64,000 nt of DNA from positions 4,162,825 to 4,226,824 of the forward strand of contig JASKMD010000021.1 in assembly GCA_030144725.1 (NCBI GenBank), in the 5' to 3' direction. Positions 1 through 10,093 of the stretch are shown piece after piece. The notes under the pieces were generated by a model. That model did not search any database. It saw nothing but the letters and a program-made list of their open reading frames with translations, and was not told where the DNA came from. Both the position numbers and the translations under genes were made by a program. Each line of letters starts with the position of its first letter. The stretch's first letter is position 1. This DNA comes from Haematococcus lacustris (Eukaryota > Chlorophyta > Chlorophyceae > Chlamydomonadales > Haematococcaceae).

Positions 1-624
1 ATGGCACCACCATGTGCATCATTTGATTGGTCTGACATCACTCGGCACTGCCAACCACTGGCAATGCAGCTGCAATTGCGGCACTGCGCTGCTTTGCGAA
101 TTGATGTTGCTGACTCATTGCCAGGGAAGTGTCAGAGGGGTACGTGCCCATCAAGTCACTGAGCTCTGCTACAGAGTTCACGAGCCTAACCCTTCCATCC
201 CTGCATGCATGGCCCCCTCCTTCCCTGGACAAGCAGAGCAGGTGCGCTCTCTGCTGCAATGGTGCATCACTGATAGCGCATGCTGTCCAGGGTTGTGCAA
301 AGCAAGGGCAACACCAGAAGCAGTTCAAGAAATGCGAGCAAAGTCGACAAGCTCTGCTATGAGGTGATGGAAACAACACTGGTAACTGCACAACGCATTC
401 AAAATCTTGTCATGCATGCATGACACATGCTCTTCAGGCAGGTCCTACAAAGCCAAACCCCAAAGTCACCAGCTCTTGATTGTTACACGAGCCCAGAGCA
501 GGTGAAGCAACCGTGACCCCTCGCAAGCTGTGGGGTCCAAGGCTGCCAGCAGGCACCGTCGATAAACATTTTTCAGTACTCCGAGGCGCAGCGAAGCGAC
601 CTGGCCGAGCAGGGCCGCCGAGGC
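1..624. other. No recognisable gene
   Basis: Both strands hold short open frames, none with a recognisable domain or convincing splice structure. The minus frame running from about 1126 to 434 is probably a shadow of, or the 3' side of, the small membrane-protein candidate next to it. Confidence 0.4.
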
Positions 625-966
625 TCACTTGCACAATTCCTGTACCCGTGGCTGGCCTTGGCTGGGAGGCGGGGTAAACCCTCCCACGCGCCCTCCACAT
701 CCCCCACGCGCCCTCAGTGCCAGCGCGGTTCGGTAGAGGTATCTGCCTGTTACGGCGTCCACCATGAATGTCAGAGCCGCACGCGAGGCCTGTAAGACAA
801 TGCCGGGTAAGCGCCATCGTCTTTCTCGGCAGCTGCCAGGCAAGCCTACCGCGGCGGGGTTGTAGTCTTTGCGTGGCTGCTCCTTTCGGCCTGAGACGTC
901 TTCTGTGCAAAAGTACGCCACCAGGCCCGCTACCAGCAAGCTTGCGGCTACAAGCACCGCGCGCAT
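625..966 (-). CDS. Possible small membrane protein, two exons
   Basis: Not recognised as a family. Exon 850..966 starts at an ATG and encodes a hydrophobic segment (AVLVAASLLVAGLVAYF) that could be a signal anchor or single transmembrane helix, followed by a charged stretch. A 60-base GT..AG intron (790-849) joins it in phase 0 to exon 625..789, which continues with TFMVDAVTGRYLYRT and turns into Gly/Arg-rich sequence before a TGA. The product would be about 93 residues. An upstream in-frame ATG at 978 would add four residues. The tail is low complexity, so the true 3' splice structure may differ, or this may be non-coding. Confidence 0.3.
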   Translation of the reverse strand: MRAVLVAASLLVAGLVAYFCTEDVSGRKEQPRKDYNPAAVGLPGSCRERRWRLPGIVLQASRAALTFMVDAVTGRYLYRTALALRARGGCGGRVGGFTPPPSQGQPRVQELCK

Positions 967-1234
967 AGGACACACCATGCGGAGCTCCGAGAGACAACAG
1001 CAATGCGAGCAAAGGCAAACCATCCATTCCTGATAAGGATGACCTATTTCCCCCATGTACCCAAAGTTTTCCTAACCCTTGGCACAGGCTTTGGCTACCC
1101 TCGTTTCCATCGTTTACAGTGATCATGATCTTTGTATGTGAGCTTCAATGCATCGAGGGTGGGTCAACTCCTGGAGCCGGCAGCCATTTGGATCCTTGGC
1201 ATAAAGCATACTTCAGGGGATGCACGACTGTGTG

Positions 1235-1249
1235 GCAGGTAGCGCAGCC
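1235..1249 (-). repeat. Target-site duplication at the 3' end of copy A
   Basis: Read on the minus strand this is GGCTGCGCTACCTGC, identical over 15 bases to 3081-3095 on the other side of the element. The first five bases, GGCTG, also match the conserved terminus of the other copies. Confidence 0.8.
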
Positions 1250-1305
1250 CCTTGTCCCTCACTAGGGCCTCCATTTTAGCCGGAACTAGCAGCCACTAGC
1301 AGCCA

Positions 1306-2932
1306 CTAACTAGCTCCGGCTAAAATAGTGAAGGGGGGTGGGCAGGTCAGGGTCCGGGGACCGACCCCACGCCTCTTGCCGCGCTTTGGCTGCCCTGGTG
1401 CGGGTGGGGTGTGGGGCTGCTGCCACCGCTCTAGCCACCGGCACACATACACTGCATGTCGCATGCGGCAGGGCAGGGGCAGGGTGTCCTGCAGGGAGCC
1501 TTCCTTCTTCATGCCCAGGAGGCGGCGGTGCTTGTTGGCCTCCTCTATCAGGTCCGCCACATGGCCCTTGTCCAGGGTGGCGGCCTTCAGCTCCGAGCTG
1601 TGGGCGTTGATGCCATACCCACACGCCATCTTGATGAACAGCTGCGCCTCCTCACCGCTCCAGCCTAGCTTGGCTCTGGCTGCCTTGGCGTACAGCTTGA
1701 CAATGCGCTCTGCAGGTCAGGTCAGGTCAGGTCAGGTATAAGGTCAGGTCAGGTATAAGGTCAGGTATAAGGTCAGGTCAGGTCAGGTCAGGTCTAGGTC
1801 AGGTCAGGTATAAGGTCAGGTCAGGTCCAGGTCCAGGTCCAGGTCCAGGTCTAGTCACCACCATTACTTGCCTGGGTTGGAGTAGTGCTGCTGCATGGCC
1901 ACCGCCAGCTGCATGGAGTGTGCGTCGATGGTGTTGGCGTCACCCGCCAGGTAGATGCTGCCTAGCTCCTGCAGCTTGGCCACCAGCGCCTGGTTGCTGG
2001 GGTCCTCAAAGGCTGGCATGAGCATGGGGTGGCGGTTGCTCACATGGCGCCGCTGCAGCTGGTTGTAGCAAGTCTTGAAGTTTGGGTTGGCGAAGAACTT
2101 GCAGAAGTCCTTGAGCTGCCTCAGCATCAGGGGGTCCTCGCAATCAAGGGGCAAGGGAGGGCCAGTGGGTGCTGCGGGTGCCATGGGCTGCCAGGCGGGC
2201 GCTGCAGCGCCTTTGGGGGGGTTGCGCGACTGGCTCAGGTTCTGACTCTGACTCTGACTCCGAGTCAGACTGTGGCTCTGGATCAGAGTCACAGTTTGAC
2301 TCGGAGTCAGAGTCAGAGTCAGAGTCACACTCCATGCTGGCAGGCTGGGCAGGCTGGGCAGGCTGGGCAGGGGCCCGTGGGGGGAGTGGGGGTAGGGGGG
2401 GAGCATCAGGGGGTTGGGGAGGCTGCACGGCTGGAGGCTGAGGGGCGCTGGGGGAGCCTGGGGTAGGGTAGCCCACCAGGCACGTTAGGAAGATTCTGAG
2501 CACAAATAGCGACGCAATCAGGCGGAGCTGGGAGTGGATCTCAGCCCGCAGCCGGAGGTGCTCCCGCAGCTTGCGCCTGGTCTTCTTGCAGCCGCGCAGC
2601 ACTGCGCCCTCGGGGACCTTGATAACCTGCGGCCAAGCACGATTAACATTTTGACAGGCCATTTTGACAGGCCAAGACAAAAGGCGGAGTCAACACAAAC
2701 AGTGCGGATACACATAAGGCGGGAGCAGACCCACACCTGACGTTGACGCGTGGCCCAGCCATCTCGACGATCCTGTCGTTGCTTGCCTTGGGCGGAACGA
2801 GACACTGCGATGGCACCAACAGGAGCGACGGGTTATCTCACAGCGCGTAACTCACGTCTAGGGCTCACGTCACGGCTGGGGACACGAACCTTTATGTTTC
2901 TTGTCGCTACTCTTCCGCTTCTTCTTAGCCAT
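1306..2932 (-). pseudogene. N-terminal exons of Fanzor-like protein, C-terminus deleted
   Basis: The first exon (2890..2932) encodes MAKKKRKSSDKKHK, a strongly basic peptide like a nuclear-localisation signal, and ends at a GT donor. Further exons encode a basic helix around 2480-2640 (RGCKKTRRKLREHLRLR), a hydrophobic stretch, a Ser/Asp/Glu-rich linker from an imperfect 6-bp repeat (2240-2330), then a helical domain (about 1866-2200, containing LRQLKDFCKFFANPNFKTC), and after a repeat-filled intron a continuation at 1400-1690. No RuvC motif follows; the frame runs into the terminal hairpin. Exon joins between 2640 and 2890 could not be settled, because the obvious junction is not in phase. 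The family assignment of this N-terminal part is inference from its position. Confidence 0.5.
1706..1858. repeat. AGGTC short tandem repeat in an intron of copy A
   Basis: Units of AGGTC with TATAAGG interruptions fill the intron between two coding exons of copy A and turn into AGGTCC units at the right end. Confidence 0.8.
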
Positions 2933-3080
2933 CACGCGATGCGCAGTGCGACGGGCGGTGGCATTTTCTAGCAACTAGGGTTTCCCGTGAAAAATACACG
3001 GTTGTGTGAAAATACACAAGTGCAAGGAAAAGGGAACAGGGCCAAGCCAATCTGTGTTCCTGACTGAATTCTAAAACCTT

Positions 3081-3095
3081 GCAGGTAGCGCAGCC
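3081..3095 (-). repeat. Target-site duplication at the 5' end of copy A
   Basis: Perfect 15-base direct repeat of 1235-1249; it marks the upstream boundary of the element. Confidence 0.8.
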
Positions 3096-3166
3096 TTCCC
3101 ATTCCCGGTCCTTGCGACGACCCAGCTTGGACGTTACACATACATGTTTGCGTTCACCACCCCTTA

Positions 3167-4994
3167 CTACCGACCAAACCGCTGCTTAACATTGCAATAG
3201 CGTGTAAGCGCCGCTACTAGGCCGGCTTGAGTCGCGCCGCTCACCGGGCCCATCGCGACAAACTCGGCGGCCCGGGCGTGGAAAGGCGCGTAACCATAGA
3301 GGCTGACGGGACCGGCGCTGTACACCTGCAAGCACGGACCACAGGCTAACAAATAGGCGGCGAAGCGCTGCGCAAGAGGGTGTCGCAGGCTAACAGGATC
3401 GCCTCGTAACATGGCACAGCAATAGCCAGCGGTGGTCTCGAGGATCTGAACACCGCAGTTGGTTTGCCGGATGACACAACTAGAGCGCAGTTTTGGACAC
3501 TACAAAGCGCATATGTGGGTGCGTCATGCGGAACACGACCTGTCGTGCTAATGCATAACAACAGACAGGGCAGAAAAACACAGCCTGGCAACTGAGGACT
3601 ATCCTCCAGTGCGGACACCCGCACCGAAGGTGGTCTAGGTGGACAAGCGAGCAGGCAGGCAGGCAAGCATCTGAAGAGTAGGTTGAGCCAGTAGCCCACC
3701 AGGATGAGCTCTGGTTCCTCCAGCAGGCCAGTGCCGGCTGCTTGCGCCATCTGCTGCATGGCCAGGGCCAGCGCCTGCTTGTACTGCCGGGCCTGCAGTA
3801 CAGATAGAATAGAGGGAGGGAGGTTAGGGAAATGCGGGGAAGGGGGAGGGAGAGTGGAGTGGAGCGGAGTTGCATGGAGGGGTGCAGTGGAGTGCAGCGG
3901 AGGGAGAGGAAGAAGGGGTGCCAGCAGGTGGGCCAGGAGGTTAGGCTTCCGATAGTCACAGCTGACACAGGCACATAAGGCTTCGAGTCCTGGGCAGCGG
4001 CTTCAATCACACAATGCTGCCCTACCTCAACACCTAGCTTGTCCACACGTACAGCCCCCAGCCCTGCCCCATGCACACAGCACTGCCAGGCAGCCAGGGC
4101 GCACCTGGTGCAGAGCCCGTAAGGCCAGGGAGCCATGGCGGGCGGCGGCCAGCACGGGCCCCCAGCCATCGTCTGGACCCAGAAGGTGCACATGCAGCAC
4201 CCCCGCCACTGCACTGCCATCACCCCCTGCTTCACACCGCCCCTCCCCTTCACATACCCCCTCCCCACCAGCGCCTGCTGCTGCTCCCTGCCCACTGTCC
4301 TGGCCAACCCCTGCTGCTGACAGCCCTGACCCTTGACCTAAACCAGGCCCTGCCTTCGGTTTGAACCCCTGACCTGGCTCCGGCATCCCCACAGGTACTG
4401 ATGCTGTGTCAGTAGCTGGCTTGGGTGCTTGACTGGCTTCCAGGCCTGCCCTTGTGCAGGGGGTAGACGGTGTAGCAGGTGTGAGGGTAAGGGAGGCACT
4501 GGAGACCCGCATGCTGCTCCCCTCCGTGTGTGACTGCTCTGACACTGCCTGAACATTTGCCTGCGCTGCCAGGGCCTCCCTTGGGCTCAGCTCTGGCTGT
4601 GTGCTGGTGCCTGATGGGCTTACCACTGCTGCTGCTGCTGCTGCAGGTAGCGCTATTTGGGTTGGAACACAGCGAGCGGGCACAGCCTGGGACTCAGGGA
4701 AGGCATTGCCGCCAGCCTGTGCTGTTTCAGCATGGGGCAAGCGACCACAACCGGCTGTGTGCCTGCTGCTGCCACTGCGCTGCCAGCCGCTGTACACCTG
4801 TATTGTTCGTGCCAATGGCTGCTGCCCCTCCTGCTGACTGCTAGTTTGCACTCCTGTGTGGAGCGTGGGAGGTTCAAACGCAATGCCAGCACCCTTGGTG
4901 CCACAAGCAGGGCCTGAGGCACTGTTTGGCTGGGGAAGGTCGGGCTGGGCTAGGAGCTGCTGCAGCTCTAGGTAGCTGTCTTTCACATGGCCTG
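3167..4994 (-). CDS. Unrecognised multi-exon protein (3' exons)
   Basis: I do not recognise the product. On the minus strand an exon beginning near 4994 after a CTCAG acceptor encodes DSYLELQQLLAQPDLPQP and then a long Ala/Ser/Gly/Gln-rich stretch, ending at about 4099 in VLHVHLLGPDDGWGPVLAAA. After a GTGCG donor, the next exon starts near 3792 (ARQYKQALALAMQQMAQAAG) and reads on through LLEEPELILVGYWLNLLF. A last open segment, 3437-3167, contains YAPFHARAAEFVAMGP and stops at 3167. The non-repetitive ends look conserved, like a helical repeat or scaffold protein, but no motif identifies it. Copy A was inserted less than 100 bases beyond the stop. Confidence 0.35.
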
Positions 4995-4998
4995 AGGT

Positions 4999-5553
4999 TC
5001 AGGAAGGTGACAAGGAAGGTGTTGGCTGCGCCCAGTCAGACAAGTGCCTAGGCATAGCTGCTTCAGAGGACGGTGCAGAGCGCAAGTACAGCCGCTGCGG
5101 GGTGGGCACCTGCTGGGTCGTACACATGGACTGTTTGTAGACTAGACTGGCAGCACCTGCGGGCATCCTAAGATTGACAAGTTGTTTGCATTGCTCTACG
5201 TGCTCATGGTGAAATCGCTGTGGCAGGCCGCACCAGTGGAGGATTTCCGCCATCGTGCTGCTGGGTAGAGGCCGGGACGCTGTCTCCGCGAAGATAATGG
5301 CTATAGTGCGTGCAGGTGCTGGAGTGCTGCCTCCAGTGGATGCGTCTCCAGTGGATTCGCGAAATGGTGCCCAGAAGGTCTGCCATTGTACCTGTCCTAC
5401 TACGGCGAGGAGAAACGTGTATAGTGGTGCACATTTTTTAGCGAAGAACTGGGCTATACTGAATGCCAAGTCCAGTACGTGTAGGTATGCATGCAGCATG
5501 ACCAGCGCTGCATCTGATGACTTCTTTTCCTCTGGGCTATGGATATCATGCAA
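4999..5553 (-). CDS. Open frame possibly upstream exon(s) of the 3167-4994 gene
   Basis: A 184-codon minus-strand frame (contains HVLDLAFSIAQFFAKKCAPL). Its stop is immediately upstream of the CTCAG acceptor at 4995, so it would have to be spliced out of this frame to join. No family is recognised. It faces the TerC gene, whose first exon begins at 5778. It may equally be untranslated or promoter sequence. Confidence 0.2.
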   Translation of the reverse strand: MHDIHSPEEKKSSDAALVMLHAYLHVLDLAFSIAQFFAKKCAPLYTFLLAVVGQVQWQTFWAPFRESTGDASTGGSTPAPARTIAIIFAETASRPLPSSTMAEILHWCGLPQRFHHEHVEQCKQLVNLRMPAGAASLVYKQSMCTTQQVPTPQRLYLRSAPSSEAAMPRHLSDWAQPTPSLSPS

Positions 5554-5777
5554 TATGCGGTTCTAGTACCATGTGCTAAAAGTTCTGGCAAAAGACAATG
5601 TGCGGGTGGAGCGCTGCCGGTTGAACAGCCCAGTAGCTTAGTAGTGCTGTTAGCTGCGATCATGACGATATTGCAGCGACGGTCACCACGCAATGCCGCG
5701 CTCGCCACATCATCGTAATATCTGCGGTGCCACCAGTTATGTGGCGTAAAGAGTGCCATCCATCAGCAGGCAGTCGG

Positions 5778-7217
5778 ATGCAGCGCTCGCTCGCGGCGGG
5801 CCAGCAGCTCCCCCGGCACGCCCTGCCCGTCCCTGTACCCGTCGTCGCTAGGATACGTAACATTACGCCGCAGATTTCCGTGCAAGCTCAGGTGAGGAGC
5901 TGCAGCAATTGCCTGAGTGTTCAGTAGTAGCATCACCATCTGGACCCCCCCCTAAAATAAAGATAGCATTGCTGCAACTTTAGTGGCATTGCCCTGACAT
6001 CAGATGCATCAACCAGCTAGACCGGCAGCCAATGCTCTGAAACCACATTCCAGCCAACCCCCACCCCACAACACACACACACACACCACACACCACACAC
6101 CACACACCACACACCAGATAGGGAGAGATCATTAGCCCAGACCTGAGCCTACTTGTCCACTGGTTGTTTTGACCCAGCAAGAGGCTAGTCAGTGCAGCAT
6201 TTTGGAAGGATCAGTGCACATCTGTCAAGGAAAGGTTGCATGCTTACTTGTATGGCAAACTGCCCCATTTCTTGCTCGCAGAGAATCGACCGCGATGGTG
6301 TGCCTCTCGCCAGCATGTCATCTCAATCCAGCATTGATGAGCAGGAGCAGGAGCTGGTAGCCCTCAGCACTCTGCCAGCCAAGGAGGCAGGGTATGAGGG
6401 CATTGTGGGCTGGGTGGGAGCAGCCATGGCGTTTGGAGCTGGTGTCTGGTATGTTCAAGGCCCACAGAAGGCCCAGGAGTTCTTTGCTGGCTACCTTCTG
6501 GAGCAGAGCCTGTCTGTGGACAACCTGTTCGTCTTCATTCTGGTCTTCAACTACTTTAAGACCCCGCTGCCAGCTCAGTCCAAAGTGTTGGCCTGGGGCA
6601 TTGCCAGTGCCGCAGTCCTACGAGGTGTGTTCATCATCGCGGGCGTTGAGCTCATTGAAGTGTTCCGCCCGTTGCTGCTGCTCTTTGCGGGCATTCTGGT
6701 GTTCTCAGCCGCCAAGCTGCTGACAGCTGGGGATGACGAAGACGACGATGAGGACCTGTCCAACAATGCGGTGGTGCGGTTGTGCCGCTCCTTCATCAAG
6801 TCTACAGACCACTACGACGGCGACCGCTTTTGGTCGGTGATGGCGGACGGCAGTCGGTCCGCCACCCCGCTGCTGCTGACGCTAGCCGTGATCGAGCTGT
6901 CAGACGTGGTGTTCGCCGTCGACTCCATCCCGGCGGTCTTCGGCGTCACGCTGGACCCCTTCATCATATACACTTCCAACATCTTTGCGGTGCTCAGCCT
7001 GCGAGCGCTGTACCGCTTCGTGTCCACTGTGATGACCGAGCTGCGGTTCCTGGACAAGGCAGTGGCAATAGTTTTGGGGTTTATCGGGGTGAAGATGACC
7101 CTCGGCTTCGCTGATGTGGACATTCCAACTGACGTCTCACTGTTGATTGTTGGGCTGGTGCTGGGGGGTGGTGTGGCTGCCAGCCTCCTCCTGCCAGAGC
7201 CAAGCGAGGCTGACTGA
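5778..7217 (+). CDS. TERC: TerC-family thylakoid membrane protein, plastid-targeted
   Basis: Two exons join in phase 0: 5778..5891 and 6282..7217 (349 residues). Exon 1 encodes a Ser/Arg/Pro/Ala-rich, acid-poor start (MQRSLAAGQQLPRHALPVPV) typical of an algal plastid transit peptide; an in-frame ATG at 5739 would lengthen it. The mature part has seven to nine membrane segments and both TerC hallmark helices with buried acidic residues: EQSLSVDNLFVFILVF and IELSDVVFAVDSIPA. An acidic loop (GDDEDDDEDL) separates the two halves, as in many family members. Plant TerC (PDE149) is needed for thylakoid biogenesis and insertion of thylakoid membrane proteins; this role is inferred. The gene is unusual here in having only one intron. 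Confidence 0.92.
6067..6115. repeat. CA-rich microsatellite in the TerC intron
   Basis: An (AC)n run changes into CACACAC-CACAC units. It lies inside the single TerC intron (5892-6281). Confidence 0.8.
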
Positions 7218-7763
7218 ACTTGCTTGACTGACAGCTGCGAACAGGGATTTGAATCCTGAAGTCGACCTGCTGTTTTGCGTCCCTGGCAGGGACACTACAA
7301 TACACTGAGCTGCACACGAGGCTGTGACTGTGGCACAAGCAACGATCGTGTCTGTGCATCACGAGGCATGCTACAACTTGTTTGTAGTAGCTGAGTGAGA
7401 TTACCCGCAGGCCGACATGTTGTTCCTTGTTGAATGAGTTTTGTTGGCCTGTGCATCATGAGGGTGGAGATGTCATGAATGAGAGAGGGGGTTGAGTCTG
7501 AGTTGGGGACTAAGTCCGAGTGGGGGGCGAGCAACGGTGTGAGTCGGATCATGCTATCATGTACCTTCAAGTTGAACTATTAGGAGCAGCCTTGGGTTGG
7601 TCAATCCTAAGGGTTGAGCGTTACATTTTTTGCCTTTCTGCCAGTCTAGGCTCGTGAGACAATACAAGCCATGTGCCCAGTAGCGTAAACAGTAGCATCT
7701 GTAGTCAGCCAGCTCTTTACGTCTATCCGCTGAACGCGGCAGCCATCAGTGCTTCACTGCGGT
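7218..7763. other. TerC 3' flank, no gene seen
   Basis: Downstream of the TerC stop. It holds the 3' untranslated region and spacer; short open frames on both strands lack any recognisable domain. No TGTAA signal was found close to the stop. Confidence 0.4.
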
Positions 7764-7779
7764 GACTGAGCAGACAGTA
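7764..7779 (+). repeat. Target-site duplication, left of copy B
   Basis: GACTGAGCAGACAGTA, identical over 16 bases to 11157-11172. Confidence 0.85.
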
Positions 7780-7929
7780 GGGTTCGTGAGGGTGGGGGAG
7801 TGAGTGGGTGGGTGGTGGCTGGGCAGCCTGGTTGCGAGTATTCATGCCGCCTGGCCATGGGCGCATGTAGCTAGGGCAGGTCAATGATGGCGAGTCAGGG
7901 GCTGGCTGGCGGGTAGCGCCTGTCGGGTG

Positions 7930-8564
7930 GCGAGTGACCTTGGTAGGAGAAAGGGTTAGGGTTGGTCCTCAGCCGCTCACTGCCGTTCCTGAGCAGACAG
8001 GGCAAGTAGCCCTGTGGGGAGGAGCTGAACACACTCAGTGACACGAGGCCTGCAGGCTGGAAGCCGCCAGCAGGGCAGGTGGAAGCCCGCCTGGTGCGCC
8101 CAGCATGGAGCCAGCAGCGTGACCAGCCTGTGCGGGGCCTGATGTGGTGCCCGGTAGTGGCCCCCCGCAAGCCCCCACAGCCCCCACGATGCAGCCAGGA
8201 AGCCACACAGCCAGCAGCCTCAGAGCCTGGGCCCAGCACTCCCCCGCCAGCCAAGCGCAGCAAGCGCACCAAGGCTGAGCAGCCAGCTCAGCCCACCCAG
8301 CCCACCAAGGGCAAAGGCAAGGGCAAGGCTGCCAAGGCCAAGCCAGCACCACAGCCAGGCAGGTGGCTGGACAGGGACTGCAATGCAGCGCTGAACATGC
8401 AGCGCAGTGGGGAGAGCAGGTGGCGCCCACTGGAGCTGTGCTACTGGCCAGACCAGGGAGCTCTGCCAGCCAAGGGCAAGGAGTACCCTGGCCTGGGCTA
8501 CAAGCGGCTGCGAGACAAGCTACCCAAGGCCCAGGAGCGGCAGCCGCCTGCTGTGGCACAGTAG
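7930..8564 (+). pseudogene. TnpB/Fanzor-like nuclease, C-terminal remnant (copy B)
   Basis: From about 8005 the frame reads CGEELNTL, RPAGWKPPAGQVEARL and VRGLMWCPVVAP, then a Pro/Ala/Lys-rich insert with basic clusters (KRSKRTK, KGKGKGK), then GRWLDRDCNAALNMQRSGES and a tail ending KRLRDKLPKAQERQ before TAG. D-R-D-x-N-A-A-x-N is the third RuvC motif of TnpB/IS605 OrfB and Fanzor proteins. The usual zinc-ribbon CxxC pairs are not intact: a single Cys remains in GLMWCP. Upstream the frame is broken by stops and indels, and no start exists. These enzymes are RNA-guided DNA endonucleases; this copy cannot be active. Confidence 0.7.
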
Positions 8565-8811
8565 GTCACCCCCGCCATTGGCTGCACCCCCATGGCTCAT
8601 GAGATAAAAATTTGCTCATCTCTGCACGGATGAGGCCGCCGATTTGTGCGATGAGCTGGCGATGGCCCGAATAGAGTGCAAACAGCTCCAGCGGTTTGCC
8701 GGGTGGCTGGCCCCCAACACGCGACGTGTTCTGGAGCGTCGCAGACACATGTAGCGACGGCATTAGGCAGCCTTGACCCAGAGCGGCGTGAATGGCGCAT
8801 CCTGACTGGAC

Positions 8812-10029
8812 ATGCCAACTTTTCAGGTTAGCACGCATCAGTGCTGCAACGTCCTAGCACGAATCGAGACCCACTCCCAAGCTCACCTGCTGCTTCCCGG
8901 CCTGCTTCCTTGCCCCCCGCTCCAAAGTGTCACCTTTTGTCATCAAACGGCGCCTCTGCAGGTCGATGGCATTGTGGGTTGGGAGCGTGACCGCGATTGC
9001 GGATTGTCGCTGAAAACAGGTTCAGTCCACATGTTGCAGCCATTTTTAGGTTGCTCAAGAGTTCCTGATTACTGGTGCTTGTGGCTTCTGAGCAACCACG
9101 AACGGAGGGAATTAGTGAAAAACATGCAGACACTGAGCTGTGAGAAGTGTTTGCCTTTGTGCAGGCCTGTAAACGCCATGGTTACCAAGAAAAGGGGGGT
9201 GATGGCTAGATGTGCCGGTGCGCAAAAAGCGAGGGAGGTTATGGCACAGCGCAGGGCTGCTGAGGCTGAAGCCAAGGCCCAGGCTGGTGCTGCTGAGGCT
9301 GAGACCCAGGCACAGGCTGATGCTGGTGCTTATGAGGCTGATGAGGCTGGTGCTGATGAGGCTGGTGCTTATGAGGCTGATGCTGGTGCTTATGAGGCTG
9401 AGGCCCAGGCACAGGCTGATGCTCGTGCTTATGAGGCACAGTTGCACCAGCTGCAGCCTGAACTGCAGCAGAGGGAGCAACAAGCTACTGACACCCAACG
9501 CTTGCAACATCTAGAGCAACAGCTGCAGGACCTGCAGCAGGATGAACTTCAACGTAAGGAGCAGCAGGTGGCTGAGCAGCAACAGCAGCTGCAGCAACAA
9601 CAGGCAGACATGCACCTGAGGGAGCAGCAGTTGGCTGAGCAGCAACACCAGCTGCAGCAGCAGCAGGCAGACATGCAGCAGAGGGAGCAGCAGGTGGCTC
9701 AGCAGCAGCACCACCTGCAGCAGCAGCAGGCGGACCTGCAGCAGAGGGAGCAACACGTGGCTGAGCAGCAGCACCACCTGCAGCAGCAGCAGGCGGACCT
9801 GCAGCAGAGGGAGCAACACATGGCTGAGCAGCAGCACCACCTGCAGTTGCAGCAGCAGATTAACAGGTTGCAGCTACAGCTCGAGGCACAAAGTGCAGGT
9901 GAATTGCAACGCCAGGTGCAGCAGCAGCTGGCTGTACAACAACACTTGTTGCAGCAGCAGCATGCAGACCTGCTACTGAAGCAGCAGCATGTGGAGAAGC
10001 AGCTGCAAGAGGCTGCAGACCACACCTGA
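8812..10029 (+). CDS. Gln-rich coiled-coil protein of the nested transposon
   Basis: This 405-codon frame is carried inside the TIR element. The first part may be intronic or non-conserved (it contains TTTTCAG, a possible acceptor, at its start). From the ATG at 9178 it is basic (MVTKKRGVMARCAGAQKARE), followed by an Ala/Glu/Asp region built from GAYEADEA-like units. A long coiled coil follows, with about five 21-residue repeats of the type LQQREQHVAEQQHHLQQQQ, that is, three heptads each, near-identical at DNA level (63 bp). It could be the N-terminal half of the transposase, joined by splicing across 10030-10093, or a separate accessory protein. Confidence 0.55.
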   Translation: MPTFQVSTHQCCNVLARIETHSQAHLLLPGLLPCPPLQSVTFCHQTAPLQVDGIVGWERDRDCGLSLKTGSVHMLQPFLGCSRVPDYWCLWLLSNHERRELVKNMQTLSCEKCLPLCRPVNAMVTKKRGVMARCAGAQKAREVMAQRRAAEAEAKAQAGAAEAETQAQADAGAYEADEAGADEAGAYEADAGAYEAEAQAQADARAYEAQLHQLQPELQQREQQATDTQRLQHLEQQLQDLQQDELQRKEQQVAEQQQQLQQQQADMHLREQQLAEQQHQLQQQQADMQQREQQVAQQQHHLQQQQADLQQREQHVAEQQHHLQQQQADLQQREQHMAEQQHHLQLQQQINRLQLQLEAQSAGELQRQVQQQLAVQQHLLQQQHADLLLKQQHVEKQLQEAADHT

Positions 10030-10093
10030 CAGGGAGCAAGTGTGACCAGTCAGCAAGTGTGACCAGTCAGCTGAGGCTTCCACCACAGCCCTC

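Larger units (their letters stand above)
1250..3080 (-). mobile_element. Fanzor-like element copy A, internally deleted
   Basis: The element lies between two 15-base direct repeats. Reading on the minus strand it holds a leader, coding exons for an N-terminal region that starts with a basic nuclear-localisation-like peptide, a short tandem-repeat intron, and then jumps to the 3' terminus: a 12-bp-stem hairpin at 1273-1326 followed by GGCCCTAGTGAGGGACAAGG. The RuvC-like C-terminal coding part and most of the conserved 3' noncoding region of its relatives are missing, so this is a non-autonomous internal-deletion derivative. Assignment to the same family rests on the shared terminus. Confidence 0.7.

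Noticed and set aside
6192..6281. TerC start at the open frame's upstream codons (6192)
   Set aside because: The acceptor at 6280-6281 splits this frame, and the spliced exon 5778-5891 supplies a transit peptide in phase; the 6192-6281 part is intron.
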